Source of the DNA: Woeseiaceae bacterium
GTDB taxonomy: Bacteria; Pseudomonadota; Gammaproteobacteria; Steroidobacterales; Woeseiaceae
Length of the DNA stretch: 64,000 bases
Direction: 5' to 3'
NCBI GenBank assembly: GCA_013001045.1
Contig: JABDNG010000036.1
Span: forward strand, 17,526 to 81,525
In this document: piece after piece, positions 23,114-33,246 of the stretch
Layout: each line of letters opens with the position of its first letter
Numbering within the stretch: position 1 is the first letter of the stretch
Program-made: the position numbers and the translations under genes
Notes under the pieces: generated by a model
The model's database searches: none
The model's input: the letters and a program-made list of their open reading frames with translations, nothing else
What the model was told of the DNA's origin: nothing

Positions 23114-25777
23114 CTACAACGTGACCGGATCGGGGCGATCCGGGTCGATGCCGTACTTCTTTATCGCCTTCGCGACGGTCTTTTGGTCGAGCACGCCGTC
23201 ATCGGCCAGGGCCTTGAGCGCCGTAATCGTGATGTATCGGCGGTCCACCTCGAAGTGCTGTCGGAGCTCCTTACGCGCATCACTACGCCCATAGCCGTCC
23301 GTGCCCAGCGAGATGAAGCGGCCAGGAATCCAGCGTTGAACCTGGTCAGCGACGATCTTCATATAATCGGTCGCAGCAATGTAGGGTCCCCGCCGGTCGG
23401 CGAAGCACTGCTCGACATAGCACTTGCGGGGCTCGTCCGAAGGATGCAGCTGATTCCAGCGCTCTACCTCGAGAGCGTCGCGGCGCAGCTCATTGAAGCT
23501 CGTTACCGACCAGACATCGGTCGGGATATCGAAATCTTCCTTCAACAAATCAGCAGCGGCGAGTACTTCTCTAAGGATCGTACCCGAACCCATGAGTTGC
23601 GCGCGTATCTTGCCCTGGCCGCCGACTTGCAGCAGGTACATTCCCCGCAAAATGCCATCTTCGATGCCGGCAGGCATCGGCGGATGCACGTAGTTCTCGT
23701 TCATGCAGGTGATGTAATAGAAAACATCTTCCTGCTCGCCCATCATGCGCCGCAGACCGTCCTGTACGATCACCGCCAGCTCGTACGCATAGGTAGGGTC
23801 GTATGATACGCAGTTCGGTACCGTCGATGCGTTGACGAGGCTGTGACCGTCTTGATGCTGCAAGCCTTCGCCAGCCAGGGTCGTTCGACCTGCGGTACCG
23901 CCAATCAAAAAGCCGCGCGACTGCAGATCGCCGCCAGCCCAGATGAAATCACCGATGCGCTGGAAGCCGAACATCGAATAATAAATATAGAATGGCACCA
24001 TCGGCACGTCGTGATGTGAATACGATGTTCCCGCCGCAAGCCACGAGCAGAAAGCACCGCCTTCGTTGATGCCTTCCTCGAGAATCTGGCCTTTCTTGTC
24101 TTCACGGTAGTACATCAGCTCACCCGCGTCCTGCGGCTCGTAAAGCTGTCCTTTTGACGCGTAGATGCCGACCTGACGAAACAGGCCCTCCATACCGAAC
24201 GTGCGCGCCTCGTCAGGTACGATCGGAACGATGTGCTTGCCCAGCTGCTTGTCGCGCAGCAACGCCGTTAACAGCCGGACGAACGCCATCGTCGTCGATG
24301 CCTCGCGTTCGCCCGTACCGTCGATCTGAGTCTGAAACGCCTCGAGCGGCGGAACCGGCAGCGCGCTGGATTTCGCGCGTCGTTGCGGCAGAAAACCGCC
24401 CATCGCATTGCGCCGCTCCATCAGGTACTCGAACTCAGCGCTGTCGGCCGCTGGTTTGCAATACGGAACGTCGTCGATGTCCTTGTCCGACACCGGGATG
24501 TTGAATCGATCGCGGAATTTCTTGAGTTGCTCCAGTCCGAGCTTTTTCTGCTGGTGCGCGATGTTCTGACCTTCACCAGCCGAGCCCATGCCGAAGCCTT
24601 TGACGGTTTTCGCAAGAATTATCGTCGGCCCGCTCTTGTGCTGCGTCGCGGCGTCGTAGGCGGCGTAGACCTTACGAGGATCATGGCCGCCCCGGTTGAG
24701 GTGCCAGATTTCGTCGTCCGACATATTGGCAACCAGCTCGGCCGTCTCCGGATGTTTGCCGAAGAAGGTGTCGCGAACATACTTGCCGTCCATTGACTTG
24801 ATCTTCTGGTATTCGCCGTCGACGGTTTCTTCCATGATCTGCCGAAGCTTGCCGGAGTGATCTTTAGCCAGCAGAGGATCCCACTTGGAACCCCAGACTA
24901 CCTTGACGACGTTCCAACCGGCACCGCCGAACGCAGCCTCGAGTTCCTGGATGATCTTGCCGTTGCCGCGCACGGGACCGTCGAGTCGTTGCAGGTTACA
25001 GTTGACGACGAAGACGAGATTGTCGAGTCCTTCGCGAACCGGCATCGTGATCGCGCCCATGGACTCCGGCTCGTCCATTTCGCCGTCGCCAAGAAAGCAC
25101 CAGACCTTGCGATCGCTGGCTGGAATCAGGCCGCGGTTTTCCATGTAGCGCATGAATCGCGCCTGGTAGATGGCCATCATCGGACCGAGGCCCATCGACA
25201 CCGTTGGGAATTGCCAGAAATCCGGCATCAGCCACGGATGCGGATAAGACGACAAGCCACCGCCGCCAACTTCCTGCCTGAATCGATTCAGTTGCCCTTC
25301 ATTGAGGCGCCCTTCGAGGTAGGCACGCGCATACATGCCCGGCGCGGAATGCCCCTGCATGAAAACCAGGTCGCCACCGTGCTTTTCACCGGCCGCACGC
25401 CAGAAGTGATTGAAGCCCACTTCGTACAAGGTAGCCGAGGAGGCGTAGCTTGATATATGGCCGCCATACTCGGTGCTCTTGCGATTCGCCTGCACGACCA
25501 TGGCCATCGCATTCCAGCGTATGTACGCCTCGATTCGGCGCTCGAGCGAACGGTCGCCGGGGTACTCAGGCTGGCGTGCTGTAGAGATCGTGTTCAGGTA
25601 GGCCGTATTCGGCGTATAAGGCAGGTAAGCTCCGGAACGTCGCGCGAAGTCGATCATTTGATTCAGAAGGAAGTGGGCCCGTTCCGGTCCGTGCTGTGCG
25701 AGCACAGAGTCGATCGACTCCAGCCATTCGGTGGTCTCAGTCGGATCTATGTCATCGAAAGGATCAAATCTACTCAT
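23114..25777 (-). CDS. aceE: Pyruvate dehydrogenase E1 component, homodimeric (start at MSRFDPFDDIDPTET)
   Basis: About 887 aa; GGHISSYASSATLYEVGFNHFWRA, FLGDGEMDEPESMGAI, NCNLQRLDGPVRGNGKIIQELE. Confidence 0.97.
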   Translation of the reverse strand: MSRFDPFDDIDPTETTEWLESIDSVLAQHGPERAHFLLNQMIDFARRSGAYLPYTPNTAYLNTISTARQPEYPGDRSLERRIEAYIRWNAMAMVVQANRKSTEYGGHISSYASSATLYEVGFNHFWRAAGEKHGGDLVFMQGHSAPGMYARAYLEGRLNEGQLNRFRQEVGGGGLSSYPHPWLMPDFWQFPTVSMGLGPMMAIYQARFMRYMENRGLIPASDRKVWCFLGDGEMDEPESMGAITMPVREGLDNLVFVVNCNLQRLDGPVRGNGKIIQELEAAFGGAGWNVVKVVWGSKWDPLLAKDHSGKLRQIMEETVDGEYQKIKSMDGKYVRDTFFGKHPETAELVANMSDDEIWHLNRGGHDPRKVYAAYDAATQHKSGPTIILAKTVKGFGMGSAGEGQNIAHQQKKLGLEQLKKFRDRFNIPVSDKDIDDVPYCKPAADSAEFEYLMERRNAMGGFLPQRRAKSSALPVPPLEAFQTQIDGTGEREASTTMAFVRLLTALLRDKQLGKHIVPIVPDEARTFGMEGLFRQVGIYASKGQLYEPQDAGELMYYREDKKGQILEEGINEGGAFCSWLAAGTSYSHHDVPMVPFYIYYSMFGFQRIGDFIWAGGDLQSRGFLIGGTAGRTTLAGEGLQHQDGHSLVNASTVPNCVSYDPTYAYELAVIVQDGLRRMMGEQEDVFYYITCMNENYVHPPMPAGIEDGILRGMYLLQVGGQGKIRAQLMGSGTILREVLAAADLLKEDFDIPTDVWSVTSFNELRRDALEVERWNQLHPSDEPRKCYVEQCFADRRGPYIAATDYMKIVADQVQRWIPGRFISLGTDGYGRSDARKELRQHFEVDRRYITITALKALADDGVLDQKTVAKAIKKYGIDPDRPDPVTL

Positions 25778-25951
25778 ACGTATGCCCACCAGGCGCTTGC
25801 CAGGACATCTCCCAGACTGTCGCGTGAATTACCGGAAGCGTCCTGCTAGGATCGTCGCTCCACTGTGTCGGACCGTGCGAATCGTTGTTGCGGCCGATAT
25901 CTTCGAGGTTTGCGCCGTGAGCGTCAAGCACATATCAGAGAATAAAAACGT

Positions 25952-27460
25952 ATGACGACTATTGCGCCAGACATTCATGGTATTCGTATCTTTCAGTCGC
26001 CTGGTCGTGTGTCCCGCAAGGCGCTCGACGCGGTTGATCAGTTACTCTTGATACTACCTGCAAGGCCCACCGCAGCGGACTATCGCAAGATCCCGCACGG
26101 CAGCAAACTTAAGGCGGTGCAAAGGAAGCATACGGCGGGCTCTACCCCGGCATTTACGACTCGCCTGGGCAACAAGAAACAGACGTTGGTCGTTGCCGGC
26201 ACGCTGAGTTCGGATGCCAGTGCTTTCGAGCAGCTGACACTCGGCCGCAAGCTCGTTGCGGCAGCGACCGGTCAGAAACCCGGCAGCATCGGCATCGCTG
26301 CCGTGGGCTTCAGCGCCGACGCACAAGCAAGGATCGTCAATAGCGTGCTTGCGGCAACCCTGGCGGCCGGTTTCAAATTACCCAGCTACAAGAGCAAGCC
26401 GACCCCGTCAAAGATCAGGAGCATTCGCTTACTCGGACTCGATTCGCCGCTCGACACAAGTCGATGCGAAGCCGAAGCAAGAGGCAATAATCTTGCCCGC
26501 TGGCTGACGGCGCAGCCGCCCAATGTACTCGATGCGCGTTGCTATACCGACATCATTCGGGGCCTTGCAAAACAGCATGGCTGGCAATTCAAGCGTTTTG
26601 CAACAAAGGAACTGACGACGCTTGGCGCCGGCGCATTCCTTGCCGTCGCACAGGGCAACGATAACGATAGCGCCGGTATCGTGCGACTGCGCTATCGGCC
26701 TGGACTAAAGACCAGCAAGCCCGACCTCAGCCTGGTCGGAAAAGGCATCATCTTCGACACGGGCGGCACGAACCTGAAGCCATTTTCGTCGATGCTCGAC
26801 ATGCACGGCGACATGCAGGGCAGCGCCGTCGCACTCGGCACGTTTCTCAGCATTTCTGAACTGCAGTTACCTATCGCCGTCGATTGCTGGCTTGCGTTGA
26901 CGGAAAACCGCACAGGACCGAAAGCCTACAAATCCCAGGACGTGGTCACGGCCGCGAACGGCAAGACGATACAGATCGTTCACACGGACGCCGAGGGCCG
27001 CATGGCGCTCGCCGACGCACTGGTCCTGGCAAGTCGTGAGCAACCGGGCATCATCTTCGACTTCGCGACGCTGACGGGCACCTGCATCAGTGCAATCACG
27101 ACCCGTTACTCCGGCGTCTTCACGAATCGCGCCGAGTTACACCCTCACCTGAAACGCATTGGGCGACAGTGTGGCGAGCGTGTCTGGCCGTTCCCGATCG
27201 GCAAGGAGTTTCTTGAAGACTTGAAAAGCAATACGGCGGATCTCTTGCAGTGCTCGCCGAAGGGCTTCGGGGACCACATCCTGGCGGCCAGTTTTCTTGG
27301 CGAGTTTATTGAGAACGACACGCCATGGGTCCACATGGACCTGAGCGCCGGCGACAATGAAGGTGGCCTCGCCCATATCGGCAGCAAATTCACAGGATTC
27401 GGCGTGCGCTACACGATGAGCGTCATCCTCGACGAGCACCTGTTCAAGGCAACGCTGTAA
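25952..27460 (+). CDS. M17 leucyl aminopeptidase family protein
   Basis: SLVGKGIIFDTGGTNLKP, HTDAEGRMALADAL catalytic motif. Confidence 0.9.
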   Translation: MTTIAPDIHGIRIFQSPGRVSRKALDAVDQLLLILPARPTAADYRKIPHGSKLKAVQRKHTAGSTPAFTTRLGNKKQTLVVAGTLSSDASAFEQLTLGRKLVAAATGQKPGSIGIAAVGFSADAQARIVNSVLAATLAAGFKLPSYKSKPTPSKIRSIRLLGLDSPLDTSRCEAEARGNNLARWLTAQPPNVLDARCYTDIIRGLAKQHGWQFKRFATKELTTLGAGAFLAVAQGNDNDSAGIVRLRYRPGLKTSKPDLSLVGKGIIFDTGGTNLKPFSSMLDMHGDMQGSAVALGTFLSISELQLPIAVDCWLALTENRTGPKAYKSQDVVTAANGKTIQIVHTDAEGRMALADALVLASREQPGIIFDFATLTGTCISAITTRYSGVFTNRAELHPHLKRIGRQCGERVWPFPIGKEFLEDLKSNTADLLQCSPKGFGDHILAASFLGEFIENDTPWVHMDLSAGDNEGGLAHIGSKFTGFGVRYTMSVILDEHLFKATL

Positions 27461-28102
27461 GTGAGTGACGACATAAGAATGTCTGACCGCTTTCGCGGTT
27501 TCATGCCCGTTGTCGTCGATGTCGAGACCGGCGGATTCAATTGTGCGACCGACGCCTTGCTTGAGATCGCCGCCGTACTGCTGGACATCGATTCCGAAGG
27601 ATTGCTCATGCGTCGCGAGACAGTTCGCTACCACGTGAAGCCGTTTGAAGGCGGCAATCTCGAAGCGGCATCGCTGGCCGTCAATGGCATCGACCCGTTT
27701 CACCCGCTGCGTCCCGCGATCGATGAGCGCGACGCGCTGCAGCGCATCTTCCGGGAAGTTCGTCGCGCCCTCAGGGAAAGCCGATGCAGCCGTGCGGTGC
27801 TGGTCGGCCACAATGCGCATTTCGATCTGGGCTTCCTCAACCAGGCGGTGGCGCGCTCGGCGATCAAGCGCAACCCATTTCATCCGTTCAGCTGTTTCGA
27901 TACGGCCACGCTGTGTGGCGTCGCGTTCGGGCAGACCGTGCTGGCTCGGGCAGCTATAGCGGCGGGATTAGGTTGGGACGAGACGCAGGCACACTCGGCA
28001 TCCTACGATGCCGAAATTACGGCGGATCTTTTCTGTGAAGCCGTCAATCGCTATCGCGACATATTCGAAATGTCACTCAGGAACGCTCCGCCGCAGCCAT
28101 AG
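27461..28102 (+). CDS. rnt: Ribonuclease T (GTG start at 27461 or ATG at 27479)
   Basis: [58 protein letters not shown] exonuclease motifs. Confidence 0.94.
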   Translation: MSDDIRMSDRFRGFMPVVVDVETGGFNCATDALLEIAAVLLDIDSEGLLMRRETVRYHVKPFEGGNLEAASLAVNGIDPFHPLRPAIDERDALQRIFREVRRALRESRCSRAVLVGHNAHFDLGFLNQAVARSAIKRNPFHPFSCFDTATLCGVAFGQTVLARAAIAAGLGWDETQAHSASYDAEITADLFCEAVNRYRDIFEMSLRNAPPQP

Positions 28103-28112
28103 GCGGCTGTGC

Positions 28113-28427
28113 TCAGGCTGTGCTTTCCTCGAGCAGTTTCTGCAACTCGCCGGACTGATACATTTCGATGACGATGTCGCAGCCACCGATCAGCTCGCCC
28201 TTGACGTAAAGCTGCGGAAAGGTCGGCCAGTTCGAGTATTCCTTCAGCCCTTCTCGAATCTCCGGATCTTCAAAAATGTTCACATAGGAATACGGTTTGC
28301 CAACCGCGTTCAGCGCCGCAACAGTCTGGCCGGAAAACCCGCATTGCGGGAAATCGGGCGTACCTTTCATATAGAGAAGAACGTCGTTCGATCCAAGCTG
28401 ATCTTCGATTCTGGTTTTTACATCCAC
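28113..28427 (-). CDS. grxD: Monothiol glutaredoxin, Grx4 family
   Basis: VLLYMKGTPDFPQCGFSGQTV with CGFS active site; FPQLYVKGELIGGCDI. Confidence 0.95.
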   Translation of the reverse strand: MDVKTRIEDQLGSNDVLLYMKGTPDFPQCGFSGQTVAALNAVGKPYSYVNIFEDPEIREGLKEYSNWPTFPQLYVKGELIGGCDIVIEMYQSGELQKLLEESTA

Positions 28428-28502
28428 GTCTAATACCTGTATTTGCTGTGGCAGCCACCAATACTTGGGCCGCTGCCGGGGGTTTCAATAGTCCGTCGGC
28501 AA

Positions 28503-28850
28503 TTATTCGGCGCTGCGGTCCTCTATGACGATGTGGTTGTTCACCGCTTTCACGCCGCCGGTGTCCTTCGCGATCGCCTCCGCCTGATCGCGTGCCACAT
28601 AGCTGCCGACCGTTCCTGACAGGGTCACCGTGCCCTCCCAGGTCCGGACGCCGATATTGAATACGCTCACAACGGAATCGGCAACGTACTTGCCTTTGAT
28701 CTTGGTCGTAATTGCCGAATCGGATGCGACGACGCTTGGCGGACGCTCATCCTTGCCCAACTGGTAACCACCGACCGCCGCGCCGCCGACCATCATCGCC
28801 GAGCAGCCGCTCAGCATGAGCATCGCCGTCAGGTAAAACAGAGTTCGCAT
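28503..28850 (-). CDS. BON-domain lipoprotein
   Basis: Lipobox MLMLSGCSAM; DSAITTKIKGKYVADSVVSVFNIGVRTWEGTVTLSGTV BON-type repeat. Confidence 0.85.
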   Translation of the reverse strand: MRTLFYLTAMLMLSGCSAMMVGGAAVGGYQLGKDERPPSVVASDSAITTKIKGKYVADSVVSVFNIGVRTWEGTVTLSGTVGSYVARDQAEAIAKDTGGVKAVNNHIVIEDRSAE

Positions 28851-28884
28851 TATGTGCCTCCGCAGTGCAGTCGCGATTGTATCG

Positions 28885-29103
28885 TCAATCAACGGTGTCG
28901 CGAGCCGCGAGTGTATCGATTACCGCCCATTGTTCGTCTGCGCTCATGAGCGCCCAGCGAGAGATCTGCTCCAGGCTGCGCCCACAACCGAGGCAGACCT
29001 TGTCCTCATCCAGGGTGCATATCAGGATACACGGTGACAACGGTGCTTCTCTTCGGTCCGCCACGTCGTTGTTACTTGAGTCCTTTATATCTTTTTTAAT
29101 CAA
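28885..29103 (-). CDS. DUF1289 family small Cys-rich protein
   Basis: SPCILICTLDEDKVCLGCGRSLEQISRWALMS pattern. Confidence 0.82.
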   Translation of the reverse strand: MIKKDIKDSSNNDVADRREAPLSPCILICTLDEDKVCLGCGRSLEQISRWALMSADEQWAVIDTLAARDTVD

Positions 29104-29274
29104 TGACTTATATGACTAATCTAGAAAATTTCTGACAAATTATCAGCCGCAATCGATGCAAATAATTCTCTTTTCGGACTTGCAATCCCTATAATACCGA
29201 CAGCGCGAAAACGCGATCATTCCCGATACAATCCCGGAATAAGTCAATAATCAAGAAACTCGGAGAAACAAACA

Positions 29275-29889
29275 ATGAATCCCTTGAAGAGCATTAGCGG
29301 CACGATCATCGGTGGCGTCGTACTGGCAGTACTGATTGTCCTGTTCCTGCCCGGCGAACACGTGGTGGCCGGTGTGCCGGTGAAATCTGTCGTCATCTGG
29401 CTGCACGTGCTGGCGGGCGTCACATGGATCGGCCTGTTGTACTACTTCAACTTCGTCCAGGTTCCTGCGCTCGGCGAAGCCGCGAGCGATGAAGGCGGCC
29501 CGGGCGGCGCAGGTATTGCCAAGTATGTCGCGCCGCGCGCGCTCTGGTGGTTCCGTTGGGGCGCCCTGGCTACGTGGCTGACGGGGGCGGCCTTCCTGCA
29601 GTTGCAAGGCTTGCTGCATCACGCCTTCACGCTTGGATTGCTGGGTGATGCGCCGAATCCCTATGCGACGACCATCGGGGTCGGCGCATGGCTCGGAACG
29701 ATCATGCTGTTCAATGTCTGGGTGTTGATCTGGCCCAATCAGAAGAAGGTGCTGGGCATGGTTGAAGCGACGGCCGAACAGGTCGCAAAAGCGAAGAACA
29801 CCGCATTCCTGGCATCTCGCTCCAATACGTTGATGTCTATCCCCATGCTAATGAGCATGATTGGTCCTGGCCACGGCTGGGTCATGTAA
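29275..29889 (+). CDS. PuuD-like (urate hydroxylase-type) membrane protein, without an obvious cytochrome c domain
   Basis: 204 aa; SVVIWLHVLAGVTWIGLLYYFNFVQVPAL, WWFRWGALATWLTG. Confidence 0.7.
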   Translation: MNPLKSISGTIIGGVVLAVLIVLFLPGEHVVAGVPVKSVVIWLHVLAGVTWIGLLYYFNFVQVPALGEAASDEGGPGGAGIAKYVAPRALWWFRWGALATWLTGAAFLQLQGLLHHAFTLGLLGDAPNPYATTIGVGAWLGTIMLFNVWVLIWPNQKKVLGMVEATAEQVAKAKNTAFLASRSNTLMSIPMLMSMIGPGHGWVM

Positions 29890-29913
29890 GACGGCATTCG
29901 ATCGTGGTGTCCG

Positions 29914-29943
29914 AAGCCCGGCCCGTGAGCCGGGCTTCTTTAT
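29914..29943 (+). terminator. Intrinsic terminator after the PuuD-like gene
   Basis: Perfect 9-bp stem AAGCCCGGC/GCCGGGCTT with loop CCGTGA followed by CTTTAT. Confidence 0.75.
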
Positions 29944-29955
29944 GTTGACGGTCCC

Positions 29956-30813
29956 GTGAATCTTTCAGACGATCTCAAGCAATCCATAGGGCCCACGGTG
30001 GCCAACGCGCTCGCAGAAGACATTGGTTCGGGCGATCTTACCGCTGCGCTCATCGACGCCGACACCATCGTCGGCGCGACGATTATCGCCAGACAGTCCC
30101 TCGTCCTTGCCGGCCAGCCGTGGGTCGATGAGGTCTTTTCGCAGCTCGATGAAGGCATCGTGATCGACTGGTATATCGGCGACGGCCAGACGGCCGAAGC
30201 CGACGACGTCATCTGCAAATTGGTGGGCTCGGCTCAGGCGTTGTTGACCGGCGAACGCACTGCTTTAAATTTTCTGCAAACGCTGTCGGCAACGGCGACC
30301 GTGACAGCCCGCTACGTCAAAGCCATTGAAGGCACCGGCGCACAGATTCTTGACACTCGCAAGACCCTGCCCGGCCTGCGGCTGGCACAAAAGTACGCCG
30401 TCATGTGTGGCGGCGGCAAAAACCATCGAATCGGCTTGTTCGATGCAATCCTCATCAAGGAAAACCACATCAATAGCGCCGGCAGTATTGCCAGCGCACT
30501 ACAACGCGCACGTGCGCTCGATGCTGAAGTCCTGGTCGAAATTGAAGTGGAGATCCATGACGAATTGCTCGAGGCGCTGGATGCCGGCGCGAACCGAATA
30601 CTGCTGGACAATTTCAGCAATGACGAGCTACGGCGCGCCGTCGAGACGAATCAGGGGTATGGCTATGTCGCGGCCGAACTCGAGGCCTCCGGCAACATCA
30701 CACTGGAGACAATCAGGGCGGTCGCCGAAACCGGTGTCGACTACATATCGACGGGCGCGCTGACAAAGAATGTCGACGCGATCGATTTTTCGATGTTGTT
30801 CAGAATCGACTGA
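29956..30813 (+). CDS. nadC: Nicotinate-nucleotide pyrophosphorylase (carboxylating)
   Basis: ALAEDIGSGDLTAALI, LDTRKTLPGLRLAQKYAVMCGGGKNHRIGLFDAILIKENHI. Confidence 0.96.
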   Translation: MNLSDDLKQSIGPTVANALAEDIGSGDLTAALIDADTIVGATIIARQSLVLAGQPWVDEVFSQLDEGIVIDWYIGDGQTAEADDVICKLVGSAQALLTGERTALNFLQTLSATATVTARYVKAIEGTGAQILDTRKTLPGLRLAQKYAVMCGGGKNHRIGLFDAILIKENHINSAGSIASALQRARALDAEVLVEIEVEIHDELLEALDAGANRILLDNFSNDELRRAVETNQGYGYVAAELEASGNITLETIRAVAETGVDYISTGALTKNVDAIDFSMLFRID

Positions 30814-30868
30814 ACGTAATGCAATGAGCCTGGCCCAGTCGTACGATCGAGGCGCCTCAACACCGAGA

Positions 30869-31411
30869 TCATTTGCGGGCACTTAGCCTTCGTCCGTCCG
30901 CTTCCGCGTTGATTTTGGCTATCCACGCTCTTTGCGCGGCAGAATCGGGGGCGAAGAGAAGCGCGGTGGAGACGCGAAACGGCTTGCTTGAAGGCCAGTG
31001 ATCGACGATTGGGGGCCTTTGCTCGAGGTCTACCCAAAACTGGTAATGACCGTTTGTCAATGAGCTCCGACGGCGGCGCCAATCGCCGTATTTCTGCTCG
31101 AGGCCCTGCAAATAGCCGTCTGCAAACGACTTCGCGATTCGCTCAGTCGGGAAGTACCATTCGCCGAATATTCCGCCAATGGTCGAACTTTGCGGTGACA
31201 CGTTAACACTCAGGGAATCCAGGTGCTGATGCCTCGTTTCAGCTTCGACGACATAGGTCAGCGCACCGATGTAGTGAGGTCTGCCAACAGAGTCTCGCGG
31301 CAAAGAGTACGTATCGCCCAGTTTGAAGCCGAGGTACTCACCGTCATTTGCGTCTGCGATTACCGATGTACTCAGCAATAGCAGGCTCATGACTATCAAC
31401 ACACGCGTCAT
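30869..31411 (-). CDS. Hypothetical secreted protein
   Basis: 180 aa ORF with signal peptide-like N-terminus MTRVLIVMSLLLLSTSVIADA. Confidence 0.65.
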   Translation of the reverse strand: MTRVLIVMSLLLLSTSVIADANDGEYLGFKLGDTYSLPRDSVGRPHYIGALTYVVEAETRHQHLDSLSVNVSPQSSTIGGIFGEWYFPTERIAKSFADGYLQGLEQKYGDWRRRRSSLTNGHYQFWVDLEQRPPIVDHWPSSKPFRVSTALLFAPDSAAQRAWIAKINAEADGRRLSARK

Positions 31412-31484
31412 GCCTGTCGTCCCTGATGCGCGAAGAGAATCAAGCTTCCCAGCGAGGGCTTCAAAGCACTGCGTTTGATTCCGA

Positions 31485-32234
31485 TCAATTTTCGGATTCC
31501 GCTTCGCGCCAGGTCCGCAAGTGCATTACGACATCATCCATTGTCTCGACGGGCATGCCAGGATCGGTAGCGCTGGCTTGCACGTCGTCATTGATCTCGC
31601 CGCTTCTGTTACCGAAGATGCTTGAGATGTTGTAAAGAGCATCCGTTATCGCATCGCGCGTGGCGACTTCGAGCAAACGGGGCCCGTCTTTGAGCCCGTC
31701 GCCGGCAGCGATCTCCATATCGGAGACGTGGCTGGTGCCGATCGCGGTCGTCGAGAATAGTTGTTCTCCGCTTGCTGCATGAATCGAGACCTGCAAAGCC
31801 AGTCGGGCGGAAACGTTCAATCGCGTGGAGAAGAAACCCGGGACCACGGAAACGATGGGCCTGTAATCCAGCAGTTTGTAGCTTAACGTGGGTCGGCCGT
31901 CAGGGGCGTTGACCGGCGTCGCCTGCGAGAAGTGCTGCTGCGTGACCCTCAGCAATGCCGTTTCCAGGACCGGCCCAACAATAACCGGTATGGCGTTGAA
32001 GGCTTTGTCCTCGGAATGGGGTGTCACATTTCGGCGCAAACTACGAATTCGGGGCTCAATGTAGAGGTCGATGGGTTCTTCGACCCGGTGACTGCCCACT
32101 TTGTACTCGGGTAGGACCGCGTCCCCTACCACCGTCGTATCGGGAACGGTAGCACAGCCAAAAAGACAGGTGCCGAGAACAACCAGAAACGTAAGCCGAA
32201 GCCTGTCACGATTGCCACGTATTGATTGCAACAT
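31485..32234 (-). CDS. Hypothetical lipoprotein (start proposed at internal Met; ORF extends to 32273)
   Basis: Signal and lipobox LRLTFLVVLGTCLFGCATVP. Confidence 0.65.
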   Translation of the reverse strand: MLQSIRGNRDRLRLTFLVVLGTCLFGCATVPDTTVVGDAVLPEYKVGSHRVEEPIDLYIEPRIRSLRRNVTPHSEDKAFNAIPVIVGPVLETALLRVTQQHFSQATPVNAPDGRPTLSYKLLDYRPIVSVVPGFFSTRLNVSARLALQVSIHAASGEQLFSTTAIGTSHVSDMEIAAGDGLKDGPRLLEVATRDAITDALYNISSIFGNRSGEINDDVQASATDPGMPVETMDDVVMHLRTWREAESEN

Positions 32235-32394
32235 CCTAGCTCCATCACCTGTGTATTTAAGTGCCCGATCCAACGCTAAGCTATTGCGACAAGCAACGCT
32301 GGCATTATCTTGCGAGAGATGTGAACGATCTTGCGACGAGTTGATTTGAACAGCGCGCAGGGGCTGGCCCTGGCCAATGCCCTCAGGACGGCTG

Positions 32395-33246
32395 CTACGT
32401 GCCCGTCGCCGGTCGCGCTCGAGGCAAGTTCAGCAGCGCCCGAATGTAATCGGTATCCGGAGGCCTTTCCGATGCATCCCGGAACTCGGCACAGTAATCC
32501 GACGGTGACGTGCCAACATACCGACGAAAGGTGCGTGAGAAGTAGGAGGCATCGTTGAATCCTACGGCGTAGGCAACATCCGTGATATGCGCATTCGGAC
32601 TATTCAGCAGTCTGCACGCCTCAAATATGCGAAAGCGAATGACATAATCCTGAAACGTAAGTCCGTACGTCTCGCGAAACGATCGGCTGAAGCGAAACGG
32701 GCTCATGTCGCAGAGTTTTGCGACTTCCTGGTTTCGCACCTTGAACCGGAAGTTTTGCTTCACATAATAGAGCGCCGGCAACAGCTGCACGTCGTCTGTG
32801 CGCATTGTCAGCGGAATCTCCGGGGGGATCGGTGCAATATTGTCACCCAGGGCACGCGATCGCTGAGTCGCGGAGACGTTGGCGACGTAACGCAGGGTTT
32901 GCAGGCATCGGTGGAACTCTGTGCGTGACATGGGTTTCACCAAATAGTCGAGCACGCGAGTGCGAAAAGCCCATACGGCAAGCGATTCTGAATGCTGCAG
33001 CGTCAACAAGATGACCGGTAAATGCGGATAGCGCATCTTGGTCTTGCGCAACAAGTTAAGACCGGCGTGGTCCGGATAGTCGAGATCAAAACAGAGGCCG
33101 TTGATCGTACCGTTTTCGATAGCTTCGTCGAGTCGACCCGAATCCGGGCAGATCTCGACATCACAACTCTCAAGGACAGCCGCCGGAAGTTCGGCGTGCT
33201 TGACCGAAACGGTCAAATCGACCCAGAGGAGGCGTGGTCTGTGCAT
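32395..33246 (-). CDS. Response regulator with AraC-type DNA-binding domain
   Basis: N-terminal receiver-like fold (LPVILLTLQHSE, DYLVKPMSRTEF), C-terminal AraC HTH (CDMSPFRFSRSFRETYG, ITDVAYAVGFNDASYFSRTFRRYVGTSPSDY). Confidence 0.88.
   Translation of the reverse strand: MHRPRLLWVDLTVSVKHAELPAAVLESCDVEICPDSGRLDEAIENGTINGLCFDLDYPDHAGLNLLRKTKMRYPHLPVILLTLQHSESLAVWAFRTRVLDYLVKPMSRTEFHRCLQTLRYVANVSATQRSRALGDNIAPIPPEIPLTMRTDDVQLLPALYYVKQNFRFKVRNQEVAKLCDMSPFRFSRSFRETYGLTFQDYVIRFRIFEACRLLNSPNAHITDVAYAVGFNDASYFSRTFRRYVGTSPSDYCAEFRDASERPPDTDYIRALLNLPRARPATGT

Noticed and set aside
21986-23806. 606-aa plus-strand ORF
   Set aside because: Lies antisense to aceF and the end of aceE, which have strong family motifs; composition is low-information Ser/Thr/Ala-rich, typical of a shadow ORF in GC-rich DNA.
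29161-29200. Possible sigma-70 promoter with TATAAT at 29190-29195
   Set aside because: The -10 is good but no acceptable -35 at 16-18 bp was found, so it is not reported as a feature.
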